From positions 62,001 through 126,000 of the forward strand of contig CAIOKE010000363.1 in assembly GCA_903858815.1 (NCBI GenBank): a stretch of DNA of 64,000 nucleotides, read 5' to 3'. Under the pieces are notes generated by a model that worked only from the letters and a program-made list of their open reading frames with translations, was not told where the DNA came from and did no database searches. Source of the DNA: an uncultured Planctomycetaceae bacterium (lineage in GTDB: Bacteria; Planctomycetota; Planctomycetia; Planctomycetales; Planctomycetaceae). Every line of letters begins with the position of its first letter. The first letter of the stretch is position 1. Made by a program: the position numbers and the translations under genes. Shown piece after piece: positions 54,041-62,990 of this stretch.

Positions 54041-54601
54041 TCAGTTCTCAATTGCGGGTGGTGTGATGCCGAAGTCGCGGATGGTGAGCAGTGCGGAGAA
54101 GGTCAGGCCGCGGGCTTTGAAGGCGGCTTCACCACCCTGCAGGCGGTCGACGATGCCGACGACGTGCACGACTTCACAGCCGAATTCCTGAACGCGGTCG
54201 ATTGCCTGCAGGGCACTGCCGCCGGTGGTGACGACGTCGTCCACGATCACGACTTTGTCGCCGGGTTTGATCGGGCCTTCGATGAACCTTTGTGTGCCGT
54301 GGCCTTTGGCTTCCTTGCGGACCATGAAGCCCTGCAGTGAACGATTCTGGCCGGCTGCCGCCACAAGGACTCCGCCGACAATCGGGTCGGCTCCGATAGA
54401 CATGCCGCCGAAGCCACTGAAGGGAACATCCTGCAGCAGTTCGAGCAGTCCGAGGGAAATCTGCAGCAGGCCTTCGGCGCTGAGTGTGACTTGTTTGCCG
54501 TCGAGGTAGTAGGTGGATTTTTTTCCGGAGGCCAGTGTGAAGTCACCGAACTTCAGGGCGCGTTCACGGATCAGTTCCATCAGTCGATTGCGGTTGTACA
54601 T
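54041..54601 (-). CDS. pyrE: orotate phosphoribosyltransferase
   Basis: 186 residues from the ATG at 54601. The PRPP-binding loop is VVIVDDVVTTGGSA (residues about 117-130) and the flexible lysine loop region is VRKEAKGHGTQRFIEG. An opening FGDFTLASGKKSTYYLDGK is typical of PyrE. It converts orotate and PRPP to OMP in pyrimidine synthesis. An open frame continues upstream to 55162 but consists of repeat sequence and antisense of ubiA. It is followed by the riboswitch 75 bases later. Confidence 0.93.
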   Translation of the reverse strand: MYNRNRLMELIRERALKFGDFTLASGKKSTYYLDGKQVTLSAEGLLQISLGLLELLQDVPFSGFGGMSIGADPIVGGVLVAAAGQNRSLQGFMVRKEAKGHGTQRFIEGPIKPGDKVVIVDDVVTTGGSALQAIDRVQEFGCEVVHVVGIVDRLQGGEAAFKARGLTFSALLTIRDFGITPPAIEN

Positions 54602-54699
54602 GGCGGGTTCCAGGCAGCCGGTATGGGGGCAAAACAGGGGCGTAGGTGCAAAGTTTGCAGGAAGGATAGAAGAAAGCCGCATCGCGGGCGAGCATGGAG

Positions 54700-54882
54700 G
54701 GCAGTTTTCGGGTTTCGGGTTTCGGGGGTTGGGGGTTGGGGGTTGGGGGTAACCACGAAATACGCGAAATACACGAAAGGGGCATGGGTGTTGTGGGGGA
54801 CGGAGGGGGCGTTGCGAGCTCTCCTTACTCCTTTCTCTGTTCTCCGTTCTTTGGCATGGATGCCAGGGCGTGGATGCCAAAG
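54700..54882. repeat. stacked repeats between pyrE and the UbiA gene: G5TT tract, GAAATAC repeats, GGATGCC palindrome
   Basis: From 54713 the + strand runs TTTCGGG twice and then GGGGGTT several times, suitable for a G-quadruplex. At 54756-54778 CGAAATACGCGAAATACACGAA is a near-tandem repeat. At 54853-54880 GGCATGGATGCC is followed by GTGGATGCC. The 281-base spacer has no gene. Such strings recur in many bacterial genomes as dispersed repeats; their role is unknown. Confidence 0.7.
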
Positions 54883-55773
54883 TCAGCTCATGGGGATTAC
54901 GCGTTTCAGCAGGACAGCGGGTGCGATCAGCAGAATGATTGTCAGGGCGCGATCTGCGCTGCCGGTGAGTGCAAAGACGAGGACGGCGTCGAGGAAGATG
55001 AGGCACAGCAGCATGAGTCCGACGGTTTGCTGCAGCAGTCGAGGGACGTTGCGCGTGATCGCAGCAGCAGCTCGCATAGTGAGATTCAGCCCGAGCAGCA
55101 GCAGAGCCATGCTGCCACCGCGGATTGACATGATGGTGGCGCCTTTGTGGCTGATCAGCCATGCGTCGATTGCGATGCCGGACAGCAGTACCAGCAATCC
55201 GCCGATCAGTCCGAAGCGGCTGGCTGTGCCTGCTTCATTTCTGGCGAACCAGGTGACGCCGATGATGTAGACGGCCAGTGCGGTTGCTGCTGTGAGGATG
55301 GTGGCATCAGGCAGGCTGCCAAGTGGCAGACCGACACTGGCTCCGAGTGTGAAGTTCAGGAATCGGCAGGCTGCCATGCCGAATGGTCCAGCGGGTGTGG
55401 ATTTCAGTTTGCTGTTGTAGGCGAGGACGGCGCAGGCGGTGAGGCTGGCGATCGCTGCGGAGGAGATTCCGAGGCAGGCGGCGGTGGCGATGCCGATCAG
55501 CAGCAGTGCGGTACCGAAGACTGCGGCGGTGGATCTTTTGATGCGTCCCGAGGGGATCGGCCGTTCCGGCCGTTCAGCGGCATCGAGGGCGGCGTCGAAG
55601 ACATCATTCAGCACCATTCCTCCGAGGTACAATCCGGCGGTGGTCAGCGCGAGCAGACACAGCTGCAGCGTGGGTGGTGCCTGAGTCGGGCTGGCAATGA
55701 AACAGCCGCACAGGACATTGGAGACCGCGGTGAATACGGCGGGAAGCCGCATCAGTCTGAGCCAGGCCAGCAT
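54883..55773 (-). CDS. UbiA-family prenyltransferase (EboC-like)
   Basis: 296 residues with about eight membrane segments. The first Asp-rich motif is NDVFDAALD (Asn56, Asp57, Asp60, Asp64) followed by ERPERPIPSG, diagnostic of UbiA-type enzymes and of the EboC branch found in planctomycetes and cyanobacteria. The second motif region is less clear than in UbiA (YNSKLKSTPAGPFGMAACRF). It is predicted to transfer a prenyl group. The other ebo genes are not in this window. The HAD gene at 55801 is upstream on the same strand with a 27-base gap, so co-transcription is likely. Confidence 0.85.
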   Translation of the reverse strand: MLAWLRLMRLPAVFTAVSNVLCGCFIASPTQAPPTLQLCLLALTTAGLYLGGMVLNDVFDAALDAAERPERPIPSGRIKRSTAAVFGTALLLIGIATAACLGISSAAIASLTACAVLAYNSKLKSTPAGPFGMAACRFLNFTLGASVGLPLGSLPDATILTAATALAVYIIGVTWFARNEAGTASRFGLIGGLLVLLSGIAIDAWLISHKGATIMSIRGGSMALLLLGLNLTMRAAAAITRNVPRLLQQTVGLMLLCLIFLDAVLVFALTGSADRALTIILLIAPAVLLKRVIPMS

Positions 55774-55800
55774 TCGTGTTGTGTCTCCGTGCAGAGTTGA

Positions 55801-56478
55801 TCAGTGATGAAAGCGGCGGTTGGAAAGAATGGAGTGCAGTCGTGGGTCGAGCAGGCTGTTGATCTGCAGTTGTGCCATACTGAAGTCACCTGTGGCAGTA
55901 TGGCGATTGGGTACAGACACAACCACAGCACCGGCTGCGGCTGCAGCGCGGGTTCCTGTTTCGCTGTCTTCCAGCACCAGCATCTGTGCGGGTTCGATCT
56001 GCAGTCGGGTGGCGGCTGTCAGATAGATTTCGGGGTGTGGTTTTCCGTGTGTGACATCTTCGGCTGCGAGTGTAAAGACGAAGCGTTCGGCCAGTCCTGT
56101 GCGCTGCAGCAGCCACTGCATGTAGTTGTGTGGTGATGACGTGGCAACGGCGCGAGGCAGCCGGACCTGTTCCGTGAGCTGCAGTACTTCGTGCAGTCCG
56201 GGCATAGGTGCAACGGAGTGTTCAGCGAGTGCGCGAAACAGTTCTTTGGTTTCGTGCATCAGTTCTTCGATGGGTTCAGGCAGGTGCACGAGGGATTTGA
56301 GGGCAGTGAAGGCTTCGACCGGGCGTCGTCCGAGCATCGCGCGGCGGATTTCATCGGTCATCACGAGGCCGCGACGGTGCATCAGTTGCTGTCCGGCTAC
56401 TTCGAAGATGTCTTCGGTATTGAGCATGGTGCCGTCGAGATCGAAGACAACGGCGTGGATTTCGGAGGCAGCGGGCAA
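55801..56478 (-). CDS. HAD-superfamily phosphatase/phosphomutase
   Basis: 225 residues from a TTG at 56478 with AGGAA upstream; the frame is open to 56694 but that extension reads through the G-rich repeat as PTPNPQPPTP and is not credible. HAD motif I VVFDLDGTMLNTE has Asp13 and Asp15; motif II ATSSPHNYMQWL; motif III/IV GKPHPEIYL and LVLEDSETGTRAAAAAGA. The cap is helical, between motifs I and II, so this is subfamily I. A beta-phosphoglucomutase or phosphatase role is likely. It precedes the UbiA-family gene. Confidence 0.87.
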   Translation of the reverse strand: MPAASEIHAVVFDLDGTMLNTEDIFEVAGQQLMHRRGLVMTDEIRRAMLGRRPVEAFTALKSLVHLPEPIEELMHETKELFRALAEHSVAPMPGLHEVLQLTEQVRLPRAVATSSPHNYMQWLLQRTGLAERFVFTLAAEDVTHGKPHPEIYLTAATRLQIEPAQMLVLEDSETGTRAAAAAGAVVVSVPNRHTATGDFSMAQLQINSLLDPRLHSILSNRRFHH

Positions 56479-56589
56479 GTGGCGAGTTCCTGTGCAGACG
56501 TTGGGACTACGGCGAGCGGTATTCTGATCAAATCGTGTCGCGTTAGCACTCCGCGAGGGAGGTTCCTGCGGGGAATTTCCTTTTCGCAG

Positions 56590-56656
56590 GAGGTTGGGGG
56601 TCGGGGGTCGGGTGTCGGGGGTTGGGGGTTGGGGGTTGGGGGTTGGGGGGGGCGGG
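56590..56656. repeat. G-rich tandem repeat (GGGGGTT/GGGGGTC)
   Basis: The + strand carries about seven G5 tracts separated by TT, TC or TGTC. It is related to the G-tract at 54713-54750, on the other side of the HAD/UbiA pair. Predicted to form a G-quadruplex. It lies in the 329-base spacer between the HAD gene and moeA, which otherwise holds no gene. Confidence 0.75.
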
Positions 56657-56807
56657 GCGCATGCAGATGGATGGGTGTTGATTTTTTTCAACACGGATTG
56701 GTGGGAGGATGGGAAACCGGGAAGTGATTGATTTGGATTGTGCGTGTGTTTGAGGCTATGCTGGATTGCTTGAGTTGGGTTGAGGCAGTGGTGGAGGGGG
56801 CGGGTTG

Positions 56808-58082
56808 ATGGCAGGGGCGGGTGGCTTATTGACGGTGCAGCAGGCTTTGCAATTGGCGTTGCAGGCGGCGGTGCTGATGGATTCTGAGGACGTGCTGCTG
56901 GAGCAGTCTGCGGGGTTACGTCTGGCGAGTGATCTGTTGGTGCCTCAGGATCAGCCGGCGACGGCGCGGGCCATGATGGATGGTTTTGCGGTGGCGTCGG
57001 AGGTGTGTGGGGATCAGGTTGTTGAGCAGGCGGTCTTTGCTGTGGTTGAGACGATCACAGCGGGTTTGGTTCCGCAGCGTGTATTGCAGGCTGGCGAGGC
57101 AGCTCGGATCATGACGGGTGCGATGGTGCCTGGGGGTGCGATGTGTGTCGTACCGGTGGAGCGTGCGGTGTTACAGTCAGTCGCTGCAGAGGGAGTTGCC
57201 GGCGACTCGGGTATTGAGCGGGTACGGATTGGTCGTGAATACCTGAAACCGTCGGCCCATATTCTGCCGGCCGGTTCTTTGGCTCGACGTGGCGAGATTC
57301 TGCTACCCGTGGGGACTCGGATTTGTGCGCAGCACATTGCTTTACTGGCAGAGCATGGTTTTGCGCGGGTTCCTGTGCGTCGGCGTGTGGAGGCGGCGGT
57401 TCTGGCGACGGGAAACGAGCTGGTGCATCATTCAGAAACTCCGCAGCAGGGTTGTATTCGCAATTCGAATGCTCCGATGCTGCAATCGCAACTGACGGCG
57501 GCTGGTGCGATTCCGCGGATGCTCAGGACGGCTCAGGATTCCCTGGAGAGTCTGCGTGTTCAGATTCAGCGGGGTTTGCGATCGGACGTGTTGTTACTGA
57601 CGGGTGGGGTGTCAGCCGGGATGCTGGATCTGGTTCCGCAGGTCCTGCGAGAGGCGGGTGTGCAGCAGATTCTGCATGGCATTCGGATGAAGCCGGGTAA
57701 GCCGTTGTATGTGGGAGTGCTGCAGCAGGCTGGTCGGCAGTGTCTGGTGTTTGGTCTGCCGGGGAATCCTGTGAGCAGTCTGGCGTGTTTTGAATTGTTT
57801 GTGCGTCCGGTGCTGGAGCGGATGAGTGGTGGAGTGGTGGCGGTCCCGGTGCGAGCGGCGCTGGTACGTGGGTTTACGGTGCGTGGCGATCGGACGTTGT
57901 GTCAGCCGGTGCAGCTGCGGCTGTCTGAGGGTCAGTTGCTGGCGGAACCGGTTTCGTGGACCAGTTCGGCTGATCTGAAGTCGGCCAGTGACGCCAACGG
58001 GATGGCGATATTTGAGCCGGAGCATGGCGAGTACGGAGCGGGTGAGCTGGTGCAGGTGATTTCGTGGAACGGGTGGTTCTGA
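56808..58082 (+). CDS. moeA: molybdopterin molybdenumtransferase MoeA
   Basis: 424 residues from the ATG at 56808, with GGAGGGGG upstream (a TTG three bases earlier is also in frame). MoeA motifs: PATARAMMDGFAV, RIMTGAMVPGGAMCVVPVE, VLATGNELVH in the MoCF/MogA-like domain, DVLLLTGGVSAGMLDLVPQV, MKPGKPLYVGVL and FGLPGNPVSSLACFELFV, then the C-terminal beta domain. It inserts molybdate into adenylylated molybdopterin. The RluA-type gene follows after 15 bases, so the two share a transcript. Confidence 0.93.
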   Translation: MAGAGGLLTVQQALQLALQAAVLMDSEDVLLEQSAGLRLASDLLVPQDQPATARAMMDGFAVASEVCGDQVVEQAVFAVVETITAGLVPQRVLQAGEAARIMTGAMVPGGAMCVVPVERAVLQSVAAEGVAGDSGIERVRIGREYLKPSAHILPAGSLARRGEILLPVGTRICAQHIALLAEHGFARVPVRRRVEAAVLATGNELVHHSETPQQGCIRNSNAPMLQSQLTAAGAIPRMLRTAQDSLESLRVQIQRGLRSDVLLLTGGVSAGMLDLVPQVLREAGVQQILHGIRMKPGKPLYVGVLQQAGRQCLVFGLPGNPVSSLACFELFVRPVLERMSGGVVAVPVRAALVRGFTVRGDRTLCQPVQLRLSEGQLLAEPVSWTSSADLKSASDANGMAIFEPEHGEYGAGELVQVISWNGWF

Positions 58083-58097
58083 GGCGGGGAGTGGTGA

Positions 58098-59081
58098 GTG
58101 CCGATACTGATTCAGGATCATGTGATTGAGGCTGGTTCTCCTTTTGCGGGTGTGCGGGCTGATCGTCTGGTGCAGCATCTGACGAGTGGTTCGCGTTCCT
58201 TTGCGACGGGCTTATTTGATCATGACTGTGTGCAGGTGAACGGTCAGTTGGAGCCGAATGCGGGTCGTCTGCTTTCGGTGGGTGATCAGTTGCGAGTGCG
58301 TTATGAGCAGGGGCGTCGTTATTCGCCGCGTCGTCGTCCTGAGCAGCAGCAGAACCGGGGTTTTCGGGTTTTGTTTGAGGATGCGGATCTGATTGTGGTG
58401 GAGAAGTCTGCGGAGCTGTTGACTGTCCCCACGGATGCTCGTGAGGCACACACTCTGATTTCGCGGCTGGGTGAATATGTGAAGCGAACGTCGTCGATTC
58501 GGAGTGTGCATCTGGTGCATCGTCTGGATCGAGGTGTTTCGGGTCTGCTTGTGTTTGCACGAACTCGGGAGTGTGCCGAAGAGCTGCAGCGGCAGTTTGC
58601 TGAGCGGAAGCCGGAGCGACGCTATGATGCTCTGGTGGCGGGGTTGGTGCAGTCTGATCGCGGTACGATTCGCAGTTATCTGGCGACGGGAAAGAATCTG
58701 GGGCGGTATTCGGTTCGTTCGGCTGATCAGGGCGAGCTGGCGATCACGCATTATGAGGTGGTATCGCGTCTGGCGGATGGTCCGCGCAGTCCGGCAGTGA
58801 CTCATGTGCAGGTGCGTCTGGAGACGGGTCGTCGCAATCAGATTCGCGTGCATCTGGCGGAGGCTGGTCACTCGGTGCTGGGCGACGATCGGTATCGAGT
58901 GGATTTGTGGTCGCGGATTCCGTGGCAGCCGAAGCGTTTGGCGCTGCATGCATCATCGCTGGGTCTGGAGCATCCGCGAACGGGTGTCCCGTTGCAGTTT
59001 GAGAGTCCGTTGCCGGATGAGCTGTCGGGGTTTCTGCGTTTTGTTTCGGCGGGGGAGCGGGATCTGAGGCGGGGTCGCTGA
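58098..59081 (+). CDS. RluA-family pseudouridine synthase
   Basis: 327 residues from a GTG with GGGGAG upstream. An N-terminal S4-like region (ADRLVQHLT, then VCVNGQ-like VQVNGQLEPNAGRLLSVGDQ) is followed by the synthase domain: catalytic Asp144 in VHLVHRLDRGVSGLLVFART, then KPERRYDALVAG and TGRRNQIRVHLAEAGHSVLG. It isomerises uridine in rRNA or tRNA; RluC/RluD-type by layout, the exact target unknown. Follows moeA by 15 bases. Confidence 0.92.
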   Translation: MPILIQDHVIEAGSPFAGVRADRLVQHLTSGSRSFATGLFDHDCVQVNGQLEPNAGRLLSVGDQLRVRYEQGRRYSPRRRPEQQQNRGFRVLFEDADLIVVEKSAELLTVPTDAREAHTLISRLGEYVKRTSSIRSVHLVHRLDRGVSGLLVFARTRECAEELQRQFAERKPERRYDALVAGLVQSDRGTIRSYLATGKNLGRYSVRSADQGELAITHYEVVSRLADGPRSPAVTHVQVRLETGRRNQIRVHLAEAGHSVLGDDRYRVDLWSRIPWQPKRLALHASSLGLEHPRTGVPLQFESPLPDELSGFLRFVSAGERDLRRGR

Positions 59082-59288
59082 CGCTTTGGTGGCAGATTCT
59101 GCCGGTTTGTGTTGAGCAGCGGGCGGTCAGGTGACTGGGTGTGGGTGAGGGTGTGCAGTTGCGGGGGTGTTTGGCGTGCCGTGTGGTGCCGCAGTTCGTC
59201 GATAATTCGGGTCATCAGAACTGTCTGAATCGCGGTCGTGCAGCGACGGGCGGGTTGGGTTGGTGGTCAGTCGGCGGGAGAGCGGTTG

Positions 59289-59966
59289 ATGTCAATTTCC
59301 GGTGGAAGATCCCGAGCTATGTCGCGGCGGTCACTGATACCGATGCTGCATTCGCTGTCGTCGCGTGAATCGCGTCGTCGGTTGTGGCATATGACGCCGG
59401 GTCTGCTGGCATTTCCGCTGCAGTTTGTATCGCATGCGGATCCGCTGTCACCGACGCTGCGGGGGATTATTCTGGGGGTGATAGTTCTGCTGTCATTGCA
59501 GATTTTTCTGGGATTCCGTCGGATTCAGCGGGAGCAGCAGGAGACGGGTCTGTGGGCTGTGGCGGGTTATGCGCTTTCGGTGCTGGGAACGATTGTGTTG
59601 TTTCCGGATCGTCTGGAGGTGGGGTTGGCTCTGCTGGGAATTCTGGCGTTTGGTGATGGTTCAGCGACAGCGTTTGGAAAGATGCTGCGTGGACCAGTTC
59701 TGCCGTGGAATCGTGGTAAGACGTGGGCCGGTTTTCTGGCTTTCATCATCAATGGTTCGCTGATGTCCGGCTGGATTTACTGGGGTGAGACGCAGAATCC
59801 GGAAGCATTGGAGATGCCATTATCGCTGGGTCGAGCGCTGCTGCTGACAGCGCCGGCGGTGGTGTTGTGTGCGATTGTGGAATCGGTGCCATCGCGGATC
59901 AACGACAACATCCGTGTGGGAGTTGTGGGCGCTGTTTCGCTGCTGCTGCTGAGTGGGCTCAGGTAA
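59289..59966 (+). CDS. membrane phosphatidate cytidylyltransferase / dolichol-kinase-like protein
   Basis: 226 residues from the ATG at 59289, with GGGAGAG upstream; the frame is open to 59238. About six membrane segments. The signature AFGDGSATAFGKMLRG and LPWNRGKTWAG, and the late VESVPSRINDNIRVG, match the SEC59/DGK1/VTE5 polyprenol and diacylglycerol kinase family, which is CTP-dependent in known cases. The substrate (a polyprenol, phytol or diacylglycerol) cannot be told. The gene stands alone. Confidence 0.85.
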   Translation: MSISGGRSRAMSRRSLIPMLHSLSSRESRRRLWHMTPGLLAFPLQFVSHADPLSPTLRGIILGVIVLLSLQIFLGFRRIQREQQETGLWAVAGYALSVLGTIVLFPDRLEVGLALLGILAFGDGSATAFGKMLRGPVLPWNRGKTWAGFLAFIINGSLMSGWIYWGETQNPEALEMPLSLGRALLLTAPAVVLCAIVESVPSRINDNIRVGVVGAVSLLLLSGLR

Positions 59967-59991
59967 GAGTGGTCAGTGGTCAGTGGTCATT

Positions 59992-61011
59992 TCAGGCGAA
60001 GGCTGGCAGGCGATAGAAGGCGGCTGCGTTTGCGTGCAGCAGTTTTTTCTGATCGGTTAGAGGTCGATTGGCGATCAGCGTTCTGAGTGTGGTCAGCCAG
60101 TCTTTGTAGGATCCACCGAGGAGGCAGACGGGCCAGTCACCGCCGAAGATCACGCGATCGGGTCCGAAGGTATCGAGGCAGTGATTGACGATGGGTGCGA
60201 GTGCATCTGCGAGAGGGACTCCGGCCGGTGCGCGGGCGATGACTCCGGAGATCTTGCAGATGACGTTGGGGCAGTCAGCGAGTGTTTTGATATCGTCGCG
60301 CCACTTGCCGGGGTCGTGGGGTGCGGTTTCGCTTTTGGGTGGATTTTTCAGGAAGGCTGCGGGGTCAGCATTTCCGCAGTGATCGACGATGAAGCGAGTT
60401 TTGGGGCATTTGCGGGCGAGGGCTGCTCCATCTGCCAGTTCTGTGGGTCGCATACAGAGGTCGAAGCTGAGGTTCAGTTCGCCGAGCAGCAGCATGGAGC
60501 GTACGAACTGAGTTTCGAGGCACATCCCGGCGGGTGCGGTTTCGGAGTGCAGAACCTGGCGAACGCCGCGGATTTCCGGTGCTTTGGCCAGTTTTCGAAT
60601 GTAGTCACTGAAGGTTTCCAGTCCCGGTCGGCCTGAGATGACGGCAGCGACGGTGGGGGCTTTTTTCGAGCGACAGATGTTGATCAGTGTTTCGGCTTCG
60701 AGGACATGATCTTCCGGGCGAACATCGACTTCCATGTAGACAGCCTGTACGACATTCAGTCCGGCGGTAGCCGCTGCATATTCTGGCAGTCCGTAGTCCT
60801 GCTTCAGGATATGTGGTGCACCGGCGAGCCATGGGAGCTGCAGTTTTTTCAGATCCCAGAGGTGCTGGTGAGTATCAATGGCCGGGATCAGATTCGTGGG
60901 TGTTGTGGCTGCGGTGGCTGCGCTGCTGAGCAGGGATGTACCGGCAGCGGCAGCGGCGAGTGCGAGGAAGTCGCGGCGGGAGGCAGACGAAGCGGATGGA
61001 TTGACTGGCAT
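59992..61011 (-). CDS. Tat-exported amidohydrolase (L-fuconolactonase-like)
   Basis: 339 residues. A twin-arginine signal SRRDFLALAAAAAG leads it to the periplasm. The TIM-barrel amidohydrolase core has IDTHQHLWD (HxH metal site), YMEVDVRP, VRQVLHSE, FIVDHCGNAD (third His) and VIFGGDWPVC with the catalytic Asp. It belongs to the amidohydrolase-2 group with L-fucono-1,4-lactonases and uronate enzymes. Its substrate is unknown. The alpha/beta hydrolase at 61080 is upstream on the same strand with a 68-base gap. Confidence 0.87.
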   Translation of the reverse strand: MPVNPSASSASRRDFLALAAAAAGTSLLSSAATAATTPTNLIPAIDTHQHLWDLKKLQLPWLAGAPHILKQDYGLPEYAAATAGLNVVQAVYMEVDVRPEDHVLEAETLINICRSKKAPTVAAVISGRPGLETFSDYIRKLAKAPEIRGVRQVLHSETAPAGMCLETQFVRSMLLLGELNLSFDLCMRPTELADGAALARKCPKTRFIVDHCGNADPAAFLKNPPKSETAPHDPGKWRDDIKTLADCPNVICKISGVIARAPAGVPLADALAPIVNHCLDTFGPDRVIFGGDWPVCLLGGSYKDWLTTLRTLIANRPLTDQKKLLHANAAAFYRLPAFA

Positions 61012-61079
61012 GTGATCACCGTGTGGGTGGGGGTGTTGCTGATGGGACCTGAAGCAGGCTGATTTGACTGCGAGTCTGA

Positions 61080-62105
61080 TTATTTTGAACGTCGATCTGT
61101 GCGATCACGCCATGGCATTTCCAGATCTTTCACGTTCTTCGTCAGGAAGTCGATGATGTCCTTCTGGGTGGTGGCGGCGAGGTTGCCTTCGAGGAAGGCT
61201 TCTGCATGCGTAGCGGTGCTGGTCAGCAGCATCTTGCGGCTTTCCTTGAACTGTTCGCCTTTCAGTTCGATCCCTTTGAAGACTTTTTCGGCATCGGCTT
61301 TATCTGTTTTGTTGTCACCTCCGGCGACAACATAGATGGGCACAGCGAGGCCTTTGACGGACTTCAGGATACCGACAGTGTTGATGCCTTTGACTGATGC
61401 GTTGGGGCTGTACAGCACGAGTGCTCGGACATCCTGTCCGCGAGGTGTGCGCTGATCGAGAGTGGGGGCATCGGGGTAGGGTGTGCGGGCCCAGTCTTCG
61501 ACGGTGAAGGCTGCAGCGACCATGCAGCTTGAGCCCATGGCGACGATACTGAGTTTGCGGATATTGAGTTTTTCGTTGCGGTGCTGTTCCATGAGGAAGG
61601 CTTTGATGGATTCGAGATCACCACTGGCCATGAGTGCATAGTCGGCGGGACCCATCTTGACTGGCAGTGGTTCTCCGGTGGGCGACATGGGAACGCTGTC
61701 ACCGTGTTTGCGGAGGTCGGCAGTGATGACAGCGAAACCGGCTTTCTGCAGGGCGGTGGCAGTGGGCTGGAAGAAGCGGCGGTTGCGAGTGTCTTTGGCC
61801 ACGACGCCGTCGGTGGAGTTGAGCAGGATCACGCAGGCGGATTCGCGACCTGCGGGTGATTCGTAGTAGGTGCAGTGAATCTGCCAGCCATCAGGCGTGG
61901 GCAGCACAAGATCCTGAACTCCGTCCTTTGCTGCGGACTGAGACAGAGGGGTTCCGGTGGGACCTTTTTTTGCGTCAGCGTCGTTCTTGCTGTCTTTCTG
62001 AGCCTTGCCAGGTGGTGTTTTTGCCTGAGCGTGGGCTTGTGGGGCAGCGACGGACTGGCAGACGCACAGGATTGCAGCGAGGCAGAGTGATTTCCACATG
62101 GCCAT
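61080..62105 (-). CDS. secreted alpha/beta-hydrolase-fold protein with weak nucleophile elbow
   Basis: 341 residues with a signal peptide ending near AHAQA; an ATG six bases in is an alternative start. A Lys/Asp/Ala-rich linker precedes the domain. Hydrolase features: CVILLNSTDGV, FAVITADLRKHGDSV, the elbow SIVAMGSSCMVAAAF (G-x-S but Met instead of the fourth-position Gly), then VRALVLYSPNA, PIYVVAGGDNKTDK and STATHAEAF. The elbow departs from GxSxG, so activity is uncertain. Co-directional with the amidohydrolase. Confidence 0.8.
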   Translation of the reverse strand: MAMWKSLCLAAILCVCQSVAAPQAHAQAKTPPGKAQKDSKNDADAKKGPTGTPLSQSAAKDGVQDLVLPTPDGWQIHCTYYESPAGRESACVILLNSTDGVVAKDTRNRRFFQPTATALQKAGFAVITADLRKHGDSVPMSPTGEPLPVKMGPADYALMASGDLESIKAFLMEQHRNEKLNIRKLSIVAMGSSCMVAAAFTVEDWARTPYPDAPTLDQRTPRGQDVRALVLYSPNASVKGINTVGILKSVKGLAVPIYVVAGGDNKTDKADAEKVFKGIELKGEQFKESRKMLLTSTATHAEAFLEGNLAATTQKDIIDFLTKNVKDLEMPWRDRTDRRSK

Positions 62106-62305
62106 GGGTGAGCTCCGGAAGGAATCCGTGATCAGCAGAAGTGGTCAATTCGGGCGGAATTGAATGAGTGTTTCAGAGACATTCAGCAGGGCTGACGGCG
62201 GTGTGAGGTGAAAGTTGGTTTGGGTTTGTGGGGGCCGGGCAGGGGTGCTCGGGCTACGTTTGGGTTTGTGGTGGCGGGGCGGTGGTGCCGGGGGAATGGG
62301 TGTGA
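62106..62305. other. short spacer with G/T-rich repeats
   Basis: 200 bases with GTTTGGGTTTGTGG-type near-repeats around 62215-62285 and no gene. Reported so the gap is not mistaken for missed coding sequence. Confidence 0.4.
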
Positions 62306-62809
62306 TTACTGTCCGACGCCTTCGGCGAACTGGAAGTAGTCGAGAATCACGAGTGGGTTGGTACTGCCGACATTGCGGTTGGTGGGTCTGGGAAACCCGT
62401 ACGCAATGACTCGTCCTGTCGACAGTTCACCGACGTAAATGATACCGAAGGCTGGCTGTACACCGCCTGCGGAGCGCAGGTTTGCGGGTCCAGTGACGAT
62501 GGCGTAGCGTGGGTCGGGCGTATTTCCGGTCTGGAAGTCTGCAGCGACGTTATGGACCCAGCGATTGGAGAATTTTGATGTACTTTCGTTGATAGCGCCG
62601 CCGACCAGCATTCCGGTGAGGTTATTGAGTACGAAGACACCTTCGGGGACTCCGGTTTCCTGGAGCTGTACGGTGACCATGGAGAATTTGTCGTTGCCAT
62701 TGGCGACGGGTGCTTGTGCCTGTCGCTGGGGCAGAGCGGTGAGGATTGCTGCAGCGGCGACGACGCCGGCACCGAACACAGCCACGGATCGCAGAAAGTG
62801 AGTTTTCAT
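62306..62809 (-). CDS. exported hypothetical protein
   Basis: 167 residues from the ATG at 62809 (GAAGG upstream); the frame is open to 62857. Hydrophobic N-terminus VAVFGAGVVAAAAILTALP may be a signal or an anchor, since no clear cleavage site follows except QAQA. The mature part is beta-rich: FSMVTVQLQETGVPEGVFVL, MLVGGAINEST, AFGIIYVGELSTGRVIAYGF. No known domain. The upstream neighbour is cysE, divergent. Confidence 0.7.
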   Translation of the reverse strand: MKTHFLRSVAVFGAGVVAAAAILTALPQRQAQAPVANGNDKFSMVTVQLQETGVPEGVFVLNNLTGMLVGGAINESTSKFSNRWVHNVAADFQTGNTPDPRYAIVTGPANLRSAGGVQPAFGIIYVGELSTGRVIAYGFPRPTNRNVGSTNPLVILDYFQFAEGVGQ

Positions 62810-62990
62810 GGGGTTGCCTTCAGGAATCGCTCGACAGCAGGGCATCGAAACCATCACGATGCTCCTGATTGTGTGACAGAATGATATAATTTCCGCACCG
62901 AGTCGACCCTGGAGGCCATTGAATTGCCGGTTTTCAGTGTGTCGACCTCCTGTGTGCTCAGTATTTCCTGCCGTTTTTCACTGTTCTGCC

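Noticed and set aside
54602-55162. Upstream extension of the pyrE frame to 55162
   Set aside because: It would add 187 residues encoded by G-rich repeats and antisense ubiA; the PyrE family starts at the ATG at 54601.
56479-56694. N-terminal extension of the HAD protein
   Set aside because: The residues are Pro/Thr/Asn repeats from the G-rich tract; the HAD domain begins near the TTG at 56478.
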